NCBI GenBank assembly: GCA_035653295.1
Contig: DASRCB010000183.1
Location: forward strand, 1-14,725
From: DASRCB01 sp035653295
GTDB taxonomy: Bacteria > Acidobacteriota > Terriglobia > Bryobacterales > Bryobacteraceae
DNA: 14,725 nt
Direction of reading: 5' to 3'
Position numbers and translations under genes: made by a program
Notes under the pieces: model-generated
Databases searched by the model: none
What the model was told of the DNA's origin: nothing
Seen by the model: the letters and a program-made list of their open reading frames with translations, nothing else
Part shown: piece after piece, positions 6,671 to 13,133 of the stretch
Layout of the letters: each line of letters begins with the position of its first letter
Numbering within the stretch: the stretch's first letter is position 1

Positions 6671-8050
6671 ATGCTTCCACAATCCGTCACTTGCCCCGCC
6701 CCCGCCGAGCAGTACTCCGCGCACGTGAATCCGCAGTGGGTTCGCCTGCTCGAGGTGCTGCAGATGAATGTTTCGTACGAACGCTGCGAAGGCGCGGAGC
6801 TGTTCACTACCGGCGGCCGGCGGATTCTCGATTTCCTCTCCGGCTACTGCGTTCTGAATACCGGCCACAACCATCCACGAATCGTCGCCGCGCTTCGCGA
6901 CGAACTGGACCGCAGCGGACCGGCAATGCTGCAGAGTCACGTGCCGGAAAACGCCGGGGTGTTGGCCGAGCGCTTGTGCCGCAGCGCTGCGTTGCCGGGT
7001 AGCGGCGCATCCCTGAACAAAGTATTCTTCTGCAGCTCCGGAAGCGAAGGCGTCGAAACGGCGATCAAATTCGCGCGCGCGCGCACCGGACGCTCGGGCC
7101 TTCTGTGCGCTGAAGGCGCCTTCCACGGCCTGACCTGCGGCGCGCTGTCGCTGATGCGCGATCCCTACTGGCGGGACGGTTTTGGACCGATGCTGCCCGA
7201 CACCGACGCCGTACCCTTTGGAGAAATCGAGCCGCTCGCAAAGAAGCTGGCCACCAAACGCTTCGCCGCATACATCGTCGAGCCCATTCAGGCCGAGGGC
7301 GGCGTTCGCATCCCTCCCGACGGCTACCTGGAAAAAGCGCAGGAGCTCTGCCGCCGATACGGCACGCTTTTCGTGCTGGATGAAGTGCAGACAGGCATGT
7401 ACCGCACCGGGCGCTTCCTGGCCGCACACCGCTTCGGCGTGGCGCCCGATATGGTGATCCTCGCCAAGGCTCTGAGCGGCGGGCTCGTGCCGGTGGGCGC
7501 GGTCCTGATGACCGATGCGGTCTACGATTCCGTTTACGACTCCTTCAAGCGGGCCATCGTCCACACCTCGACATACAGCGAGAACGGGCTGTCGATGCGC
7601 GCCGGTCTGGCCGCGCTCGATGTGCTGGAGACCGAGAACCTCGGCGACCGCGGCGACCGCCTTGGCGATCTGCTGCGGCAGCAGCTCCGGGAGAAGCTGT
7701 CCGGCTTCGAAATGGTGAAGGAAATCCGGGGCGCCGGCATGCTTTCCGGCATCGAGTTCCGCGCCCCCCGCGCGCTGCGCCTGCGCGTGCCTTTTGAAGC
7801 GTTCCGCCGCATTCACGAAGGCATGTTCGGACAAGTCCTGGTGATGCGGCTGTTTCGCGACCACAACATACTCACTCAGATCTGCGGCAACAATTTCATG
7901 GTCCTGAAAGTCGCTCCCCCGCTGATGGTCACGGAAGCGCAAATGACTGAGTTCGTCGACGCGATTCATGAGGTGCTGGACCTGGTTCACGGATCTAATC
8001 TGGTGTGGAACGAAGCGCTGGGGCTCGCGCGCCGGGCGTTGAATCTATGA
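6671..8050 (+). CDS. Class III PLP-dependent aminotransferase
   Basis: A 459-residue fold-type I enzyme that moves an amino group using pyridoxal phosphate. The phosphate-binding SSGSEGVE lies at 122-129, a cofactor-stacking aromatic pair FH at 151-152, the aspartate that pairs with the cofactor nitrogen at D237 (VLDEVQTG), and the Schiff-base lysine at K266 (LAKALSGG). All catalytic residues are present. Its overall pattern suggests the ornithine/acetylornithine/putrescine aminotransferase group. It also reminds me of HpnO, the aminotransferase of aminohopanoid synthesis, but no other hopanoid gene is in the window, so the substrate is open. No clear Shine-Dalgarno precedes the ATG at 6671. 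It opens a five-gene operon and overlaps the next gene as ATGA at 8047-8050. Confidence 0.9.
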   Translation: MLPQSVTCPAPAEQYSAHVNPQWVRLLEVLQMNVSYERCEGAELFTTGGRRILDFLSGYCVLNTGHNHPRIVAALRDELDRSGPAMLQSHVPENAGVLAERLCRSAALPGSGASLNKVFFCSSGSEGVETAIKFARARTGRSGLLCAEGAFHGLTCGALSLMRDPYWRDGFGPMLPDTDAVPFGEIEPLAKKLATKRFAAYIVEPIQAEGGVRIPPDGYLEKAQELCRRYGTLFVLDEVQTGMYRTGRFLAAHRFGVAPDMVILAKALSGGLVPVGAVLMTDAVYDSVYDSFKRAIVHTSTYSENGLSMRAGLAALDVLETENLGDRGDRLGDLLRQQLREKLSGFEMVKEIRGAGMLSGIEFRAPRALRLRVPFEAFRRIHEGMFGQVLVMRLFRDHNILTQICGNNFMVLKVAPPLMVTEAQMTEFVDAIHEVLDLVHGSNLVWNEALGLARRALNL

Positions 8051-8859
8051 TGCGTACACTGCTCCTGATCGGCGCCCTCGCCCCCGCCGGCATCGCTGCC
8101 GCCGAGCCGGTAACCGTCGAGCAGGCCTACCGGCAGATGTACGATCTCGATTTCGCGGGTGCGCATCGAACGCTGGCGGCATGGGAGGCCTCTCATCCCG
8201 CCGATCCGATGGGACCCGCTTCGGACGCCGCGGCGTGGCTGTACGGCGAATTCGACCGCATGCACATCCTGCAGTCGGAGCTCTTCGTGGACGATAACAG
8301 CTTCTTCCATTCCCGAAAGCAGTCCGCCGATCCGGCAGTGAAGCAGAAGTTCGAGGACGACCTCGCAAAAGCGCGGCAACTCGCCGATGCTGCGCTGAAG
8401 AACGATCCCAGCGACGGCAACGCGCTGCTGGCGCGCATGCTGTGCACCGGTCTCCACTCCGATTACCTGGCGCTTATCGAGAAGCGTTATCTCGCGGCGC
8501 TCAGCGAAGTGAAAATCACCCGGGCCATGGCCGAGAAGGCCCTGGCCATTCATCCCGATCTTTACGACGCCTACATCGCCATAGGCGAGGAGAACTACAT
8601 CCTGAGCCAGAAAGCCGCTCCGGTGCGCTGGATACTGCATATGAGCGGTTCGGAAACCGACAAGCAGACCGGCATCGAAAAGCTGCGGCTCACCGCCGAG
8701 AAGGGGCGCTACTTCGGCCCCTACGCGCGCCTGCTGCTGGCCGTTGCCGACCTGCGCGACAAAAATAAAGCACACGCGCGGCAGAAACTGGCCTGGCTCG
8801 CCGCGCAGTTTCCACACAACCGTCTGTATCGCGACGAGCTCGCGAAACTGCGCTCGTGA
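8047..8859 (+). CDS. Exported helical-repeat (TPR-like) protein of unknown function
   Basis: A 270-residue protein I cannot assign to a named family. Residues 1-19 form a signal peptide (MMRTLLLIGALAPAGIAAA), so it acts outside the cytoplasm. The rest is predicted helical. Paired segments near 24-50 (YRQMYDLDFAGAHRTLAAWE), 105-135 (ALKNDPSDGNALLARML), 158-185 (AEKALAIHPDLYDAYIAIGE) and 240-262 (ARQKLAWLAAQFPHNRLYRD) carry the alanine, proline and tyrosine spacing of tetratricopeptide repeats. No catalytic motif is visible. The ATG at 8047 overlaps the aminotransferase stop; a second ATG follows at 8050 and either could serve. Its place between biosynthetic genes suggests a scaffold or a product-handling role, which is inference. 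Confidence 0.75.
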   Translation: MMRTLLLIGALAPAGIAAAEPVTVEQAYRQMYDLDFAGAHRTLAAWEASHPADPMGPASDAAAWLYGEFDRMHILQSELFVDDNSFFHSRKQSADPAVKQKFEDDLAKARQLADAALKNDPSDGNALLARMLCTGLHSDYLALIEKRYLAALSEVKITRAMAEKALAIHPDLYDAYIAIGEENYILSQKAAPVRWILHMSGSETDKQTGIEKLRLTAEKGRYFGPYARLLLAVADLRDKNKAHARQKLAWLAAQFPHNRLYRDELAKLRS

Positions 8860-8867
8860 AACCGTAA

Positions 8868-8903
8868 GACGACGCGGATCGTCAGTCGGAGCGTTGCTCC
8901 CGA
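8868..8903 (+). promoter_or_regulatory. Two tandem hairpins upstream of the type III PKS start
   Basis: The 56-base gap before the synthase gene holds two small hairpins: GACGA/TCGTC (8868-8872 with 8879-8883, 6-base loop), and GGAGC/GCTCC (8888-8892 with 8896-8900, 3-base loop), which extends by two pairs around a bulged C. The second ends 13 bases before the GTG start, where no good Shine-Dalgarno is visible. These may tune translation or processing within the operon. They lack a U-tract, so termination is unlikely. Confidence 0.4.
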
Positions 8904-8915
8904 AAGCGTGACTCA

Positions 8916-9965
8916 GTGAAAATCATCAGCGCCGCAAGCGCGTTCCCCCGCCATTACTACCCGCAGCGAGTTCTGACCGAAGCGATTCGGCAATACTGGG
9001 GCGACCAGCTGGAGAATTCGCGCATGCTGGAGCGGCTGCACGCGCGCACCGGCGTGGACGGCCGATTTCTCGCCCTTCCGCTCGAGCGATACCTGCAACT
9101 CGGCGGCTGGGGCGAGGCGAATAACGAATGGATCGAGGCCGCCGAAGAACTCGGGCAGCAGGCCATCTGCCGCGCCCTCACGCGCGCCGGCCTGCATCCA
9201 GGCGATCTCGGCGCGCTCCTGTTCACATCCATCACCGGCGTGTGCAGCCCTTCCATCGATGCGCGGCTGATCAACCGCATGAAAATGCCGCCGGACATCC
9301 GCCGCACGCCGATCTTCGGGCTGGGCTGTGTTGGGGGCGCGGCCGGAATCACGCGAGCAGCGGACTACGTTCGCGCGTACCCCGATCAGATTGCGGTGGT
9401 GCTCGCCGTGGAGATCTGCTCGCTCACGATTCAAAAAGACGATTTGTCCATAGCCAACCTGATCTCGTCGGGACTGTTCGGCGATGGCGGCGCGGCCGCT
9501 CTGGTGGCCGGCGACGATTGTGATCTTCCCGGGCCCGAGATCGTCGGCACGCGCTCCGTGTTTTACCCCGACACCGAAGAAGTGATGGGCTGGGACATCT
9601 CCGAGAAGGGATTCCGGATCGTCCTCACGCCGGAAGTCCCGGACGTGGTGCGCGGCCATCTGCGCCACGACGTCGACGAGTTTCTGACTGACTTCGGGCT
9701 GACGCGCGCCGATATCGGCTGCTGGGTCCTGCACACCGGCGGTCCGAAAGTGCTGGAAGCCACACAGGACGCGCTGCAGGTCGATCGCACCGCGCTGGCC
9801 GCTTCCTGGGATTGCCTGCGCAGGACCGGCAATCTCTCGTCCGCCTCCGTGCTGTGCGTGCTGGAAGAAATCATGTCCCGGCGCAGGCCTGCTCCGGGCA
9901 CATGGAGCGTGCTGGCGGCCATGGGCCCCGGCTTCTGCTCCGAACTGGTTTTACTGCGCTGGTAA
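8916..9965 (+). CDS. Type III polyketide synthase (chalcone synthase superfamily)
   Basis: A 349-residue homodimeric-type ketosynthase that extends an acyl-CoA starter with malonyl-CoA and cyclises the product to a resorcinol, pyrone or similar ring. The triad is intact: Cys138 in FGLGCVGGAAG, His273 in VLHTGGPKVL, and Asn306 in TGNLSSASV. A GPGF motif at 337-340 near the C terminus is the superfamily hallmark and separates it from FabH. The bacterial alkylresorcinol or alkylpyrone synthases are the closest group by pattern. The acyl-chain length cannot be read from sequence. The start is the GTG at 8916, since upstream GTG 8908 runs into a stop. The gene shares a base with the next one in TAATG. 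No methyltransferase gene follows, unlike Streptomyces srsABC. Confidence 0.92.
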   Translation: MKIISAASAFPRHYYPQRVLTEAIRQYWGDQLENSRMLERLHARTGVDGRFLALPLERYLQLGGWGEANNEWIEAAEELGQQAICRALTRAGLHPGDLGALLFTSITGVCSPSIDARLINRMKMPPDIRRTPIFGLGCVGGAAGITRAADYVRAYPDQIAVVLAVEICSLTIQKDDLSIANLISSGLFGDGGAAALVAGDDCDLPGPEIVGTRSVFYPDTEEVMGWDISEKGFRIVLTPEVPDVVRGHLRHDVDEFLTDFGLTRADIGCWVLHTGGPKVLEATQDALQVDRTALAASWDCLRRTGNLSSASVLCVLEEIMSRRRPAPGTWSVLAAMGPGFCSELVLLRW

Positions 9966-11059
9966 TGGTGAACAGAAAGACTGACGTGTTTATCGCCGGC
10001 GGCGGACCCGCCGGACTCGCCGCGGCGATCGCGGCCCGCCGCAAAGGCTTCGAGGTGACCGTTGCCGACGGCATGCGGCCGCCCATCGACAAGGCCTGCG
10101 GCGAGGGCCTGATGCCCGATGGCCTGAGCTCTCTCGGCGCGCTCGGGCTCTCGATTCCCCAGGAGGGATCGCACCCGTTTCGCGGGATCCGCTTCGCTGC
10201 CCCGGGAGTTGCCGTCGACGGCAGCTTCCCGCACGGCCACGGACTCGGGGTCCGCCGCACGACGCTGCACGCGATACTGGTCGAACAGGCCGAGCGCTGT
10301 GGCGTTCGGTTGCTCTGGGGAACTCCGGTGCGCGGCATCGACGCTGAGGCAACACTGGGAGCCCGCTGGGTAGTCGGCGCGGACGGCAGCCGTTCCCGCG
10401 TGCGGCAGTGGGCGGGGCTCGAGGCCGCATCGCGCGTATCGCATCGATACGCGTTTCGCCGGCATTACCACCTCAGGCCGTGGACGTCCTGCATGGAAAT
10501 GTGGTGGGGCGACGGTTTTCAGATATACATTACGCCGGTTGCATCCGACACGGTTTGCGTGGCGCTGATGTCGCGCGATCCTCACCTGCGCCTTGACCGT
10601 GCGCTCGCCTCCCTTCCCGATGTGGTGGGGCGGCTGGCCGGGGCGCCGATCGCCAGCGCGGAACGCGGCGCGGTCACATCGACGCGGCGTTTGCGAGCGG
10701 TGACACGAGGACGCGTGGCGCTGATCGGCGACGCATCCGGATCGGTGGATGCCATTACCGGCGAGGGGCTGTGCCTGGCATTTCGTCAGGCTGTGGCGCT
10801 CGCCGACGCGCTCGAAGCGGGCGATCTTCGCCTTTACCAGGCCGAGCATCGCCGCCTTGCGCGCCGCCCGGCGTTCATGGCCGATTTCATGCTGCTGCTG
10901 GACCGGCTTCCGTATCTCCGCGGCCGCGCCCTGCGCGTGCTGTCGCGCAATCCCTATATTTTCGAGCGCCTGCTGGCCATGCACGTCGGCGAGCTGCCGC
11001 TTCCGCAATTCGGCGCAACCGCCGCCACGCTCGGCTGGCGCCTCATCACCGGCTCATGA
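9965..11059 (+). CDS. FAD-dependent oxidoreductase/monooxygenase
   Basis: A 364-residue flavoprotein of the p-hydroxybenzoate hydroxylase / geranylgeranyl reductase superfamily. It has the Rossmann dinucleotide-binding motif FIAGGGPAGLAAA at 9-21, the ACGEGL segment at 44-49 common in the geranylgeranyl-reductase-like branch, the VGADGSRSRVR motif at 137-147, and the flavin-ribityl motif ALIGDASGSVDAITGEGL at 252-269. The ATG at 9965 overlaps the synthase stop by one base. In the known srs operon a flavoprotein next to a type III synthase hydroxylates the resorcinol ring, opening a path to a quinone. By analogy it may oxidise the product here. A saturating reductase role on the lipid chain is an alternative. 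Confidence 0.88.
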   Translation: MVNRKTDVFIAGGGPAGLAAAIAARRKGFEVTVADGMRPPIDKACGEGLMPDGLSSLGALGLSIPQEGSHPFRGIRFAAPGVAVDGSFPHGHGLGVRRTTLHAILVEQAERCGVRLLWGTPVRGIDAEATLGARWVVGADGSRSRVRQWAGLEAASRVSHRYAFRRHYHLRPWTSCMEMWWGDGFQIYITPVASDTVCVALMSRDPHLRLDRALASLPDVVGRLAGAPIASAERGAVTSTRRLRAVTRGRVALIGDASGSVDAITGEGLCLAFRQAVALADALEAGDLRLYQAEHRRLARRPAFMADFMLLLDRLPYLRGRALRVLSRNPYIFERLLAMHVGELPLPQFGATAATLGWRLITGS

Positions 11060-11679
11060 ACACGAATCCCACGCGCTCAGCAATCGCAGGTTTTTGGGGG
11101 GCAGGCGAACGCCGGGCCTGGCTCCCCATCGCCCTGCTGGTCGCCACCCTTACCCCCGCGTTCGCCGATAACATCGCCGTGCACTTCGACCCCGCGCACA
11201 CGGAAGTCAACTTCACCCTCTCCGATGTCCTGCACACGGTCCACGGCATCTTCCATCTGAAGACGGGCGACATTCAGTTCGACCCCGCCACGGGCAAGGC
11301 AACCGGACGCCTCGTTGTCGACGCCGCCAGCGGCGACAGCGGCAGCAAAGCGCGCGATGGCCGCATGCACCGCAATATCCTCGAGAGCTCGAAATTCACC
11401 GAGATCACCTTCACGCCCGATCGCGTCGACGGCAAGGTAACCCTCGACGGCGACTCCCAGGTGCAGGTGCACGGAACCTTCAACCTGCACGGGTCCGCGC
11501 ACGAACTCACCATCCCGGTGCAGGTTCATGCCGCGAATCAGCAGGTGACCGTAGCCACGCGATTCAATGTGCCGTATGTGAAATGGGGCCTGAAGAACCC
11601 GAGTACTCTGTTCCTGCGCGTCGGCGATCAGGTGCAGATCGATATCCGGGCGGCCGGGACCATCACTTCGACGAGCTAG
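11056..11679 (+). CDS. Exported YceI-family lipocalin-like lipid-binding protein
   Basis: A 207-residue protein ending an operon. Residues about 20-37 (RAWLPIALLVATLTPAFA) form the hydrophobic core and cleavage region of a signal peptide, preceded by a long polar N region. The remainder is the YceI barrel: FDPAHTEVNFTLSDVLHTVHGIF at 44-66, the ARDGRMHRNILESSKFTEITF segment at 99-119, the QVHGTFNLHGSAHELTIPVQV segment at 137-157, and a final IDIRAAG strand. Structures of this family bind long isoprenoid chains or quinone-like lipids within a beta barrel. Joined by ATGA overlap to the flavoenzyme gene, it could bind or transport the pathway's lipid product in the periplasm, which is inference. 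Its 3' end overlaps the gene on the other strand by 17 bases. Confidence 0.88.
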   Translation: MNTNPTRSAIAGFWGAGERRAWLPIALLVATLTPAFADNIAVHFDPAHTEVNFTLSDVLHTVHGIFHLKTGDIQFDPATGKATGRLVVDAASGDSGSKARDGRMHRNILESSKFTEITFTPDRVDGKVTLDGDSQVQVHGTFNLHGSAHELTIPVQVHAANQQVTVATRFNVPYVKWGLKNPSTLFLRVGDQVQIDIRAAGTITSTS

Positions 11680-13099
11680 CCGCACTAGCCACGAATTTGG
11701 CCGCCGGCGGCGCCTGCGGGCGCGCTCCGAAACGAATGTCCACCGCGGCATTGTTTCCGAACGTCACCTCGCTGCCTCGCGCAACGACATTGGTGTAAAC
11801 CGACCAGGCCAGTCCGTACATCCCCAGCGCGCTGCCGATGGTGGGCGAAATCTGCGCCGCGCCCATGCCCAGCAGCCCGAGTCCCGAAGCTCCACCGAGA
11901 GTGCGGCCGCCCGGGTTCCCATCCTGGGCAGCGTTCGCCTTACCCGCATCGTTGTCCATCGACTTCGTCGCGATCAGCGCGGCGATTGCTGGCGCCAGCA
12001 GGCGCGTCTTCGATTCGGTAGCCTTCACCCCGCCTTCGTCATCCACCTTGATCGAGTTCGGCCCGCCCTGCTCGGCGGCGCTCAGCGTCGCCAGAGTACT
12101 TTTCGGCCCTCCGGGAGCCGAGGCCAGAGTGGTTACAGCGGGCGCGGCGGGCGCCACTCCCGGCGGCATCTGCAGGTCCTTGAAGTTGAACCGCAGCCTG
12201 CCGCCGCGATGAAAGAACTTCGCGTGCTCTGCAATCGTGACCGCGCCAACCAGCCGGGCGCCCTCGGGCAGAATCAGCTTTCGATCGGCCGTGAAGAGGG
12301 GCTCCGAAATGACCGCCTCCACGCGCTCACCCGGCTTCGACGTCCCCGAATCCAGGGGCGTCACTAAGCGCGCGTGCACGATGCTGTCCGGCGGCGGTTG
12401 CGTGCCCAGCAGGCGGAGACTTTCGGTCCTGACCTCCGCCACGCCGAAGTTCAGCGGCGCGCGCAGTTCGGCGTCGAAACGCGTCCCTTTGCGAATCCAT
12501 TGCGGATGCCACGGCAGCTTCGCCACCAGCAGTTCCTCGAGGTGCTCCTTCTTGTCCGGACCGCGCACCACGTCGGCGACGCCGCGAGTGCGGCTGTTGA
12601 TACTGCGATTGATCGCGTCCGTCGCCTGCTGCCTGCCAATGCCCAGAACGCCGGTGGTCGTCTTCTTCTTTTTCGGCGGATTCAGGGTCGCGATGGTGGA
12701 CAGGCCGGTTGTTTCCGCGGTCTTCAGTGGGATGCGCCGGCCATCCGGCAGGACCAGCGTGTCGAATTCGACCTCGGCCCTGTGCAGGGGCGTGAAGTCG
12801 CCGTTGAGCACTGCCGAAACGCGCCGTGTCTTCGACACCGGCTCGAGACGCGCGACGTGGCCCAGCACCTGGCTGCCGGCCGGAATCACCGCGCGGTCGA
12901 AGGCGAAAACCGGCTCGAGCACTTTCGCCTGCACCGGCTCATTCTCGCGCTTGCTGAGACGCTTCGTCAGGTAGAGCCGGATCGGGACGCCGGAGCTGAC
13001 TACCAGGGGAACCTTCGTTGTCGGCTGGTTTACCGCGTCCTGAGCGAACACAAACAGGCCGGATACGGCGAACGGCACAAGAACTGCTGTACTGCGCAT
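11663..13099 (-). CDS. Exported protein with internal duplication, function unknown
   Basis: A 478-residue protein with a signal peptide (1-19, ending LFVFA). It contains two related segments, about 56-86 and 257-290. Each runs from an Ala-rich strand through a LEPVF/SEPLF-type step, a DR and an L/VIPxGxxxxG turn. Examples are AVIPAGSQVLGHVARLEP and LILPEGARLVGAVTIAE. A shorter VLPDGRRIPLKT copy lies near 117-126. These resemble the beta-strand turns of VirB10/TrbI-like barrel proteins, but no other secretion gene is nearby, so I do not name it. A lysine patch (143-146), a Gly/Ala-rich segment (400-428) and a Pro/Ala C terminus follow. The start is the ATG at 13099; the frame open to 13339 overlaps the divergent gene. 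The Shine-Dalgarno is weak. Confidence 0.7.
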   Translation of the reverse strand: MRSTAVLVPFAVSGLFVFAQDAVNQPTTKVPLVVSSGVPIRLYLTKRLSKRENEPVQAKVLEPVFAFDRAVIPAGSQVLGHVARLEPVSKTRRVSAVLNGDFTPLHRAEVEFDTLVLPDGRRIPLKTAETTGLSTIATLNPPKKKKTTTGVLGIGRQQATDAINRSINSRTRGVADVVRGPDKKEHLEELLVAKLPWHPQWIRKGTRFDAELRAPLNFGVAEVRTESLRLLGTQPPPDSIVHARLVTPLDSGTSKPGERVEAVISEPLFTADRKLILPEGARLVGAVTIAEHAKFFHRGGRLRFNFKDLQMPPGVAPAAPAVTTLASAPGGPKSTLATLSAAEQGGPNSIKVDDEGGVKATESKTRLLAPAIAALIATKSMDNDAGKANAAQDGNPGGRTLGGASGLGLLGMGAAQISPTIGSALGMYGLAWSVYTNVVARGSEVTFGNNAAVDIRFGARPQAPPAAKFVASAASSSK

Positions 13100-13113
13100 T
13101 GCTGTTTTCAGAA

Positions 13114-13120
13114 GATAATA
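13114..13120. promoter_or_regulatory. Overlapping divergent -10-like boxes
   Basis: The 34-base gap between two divergent starts (13099 and 13134) holds the AT-rich GATAATA. Read forward, GATAAT at 13114-13119 matches the -10 consensus at five positions for the GH130 gene. Read in reverse, TATTAT at 13120-13115 serves the minus-strand gene. Both transcripts would have leaders of only about 8-9 bases. No -35 boxes are obvious. The two boxes overlap, so transcription in the two directions would compete. Confidence 0.35.
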
Positions 13121-13133
13121 GCATCCTGGACTT

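Noticed and set aside
6449..7990. Open frame of 513 codons on the minus strand opposite the aminotransferase
   Set aside because: The opposite strand encodes an aminotransferase with all its catalytic residues. The minus-strand product shows no domain and spans the intergenic region.
8908..8918. Earlier GTG at 8908 as the synthase start
   Set aside because: It meets a stop codon after three codons.
9563..11008. Open frame of 481 codons on the minus strand opposite the synthase and flavoenzyme
   Set aside because: It covers two recognisable genes antisense, and its Arg/Ala-rich product lacks any motif.
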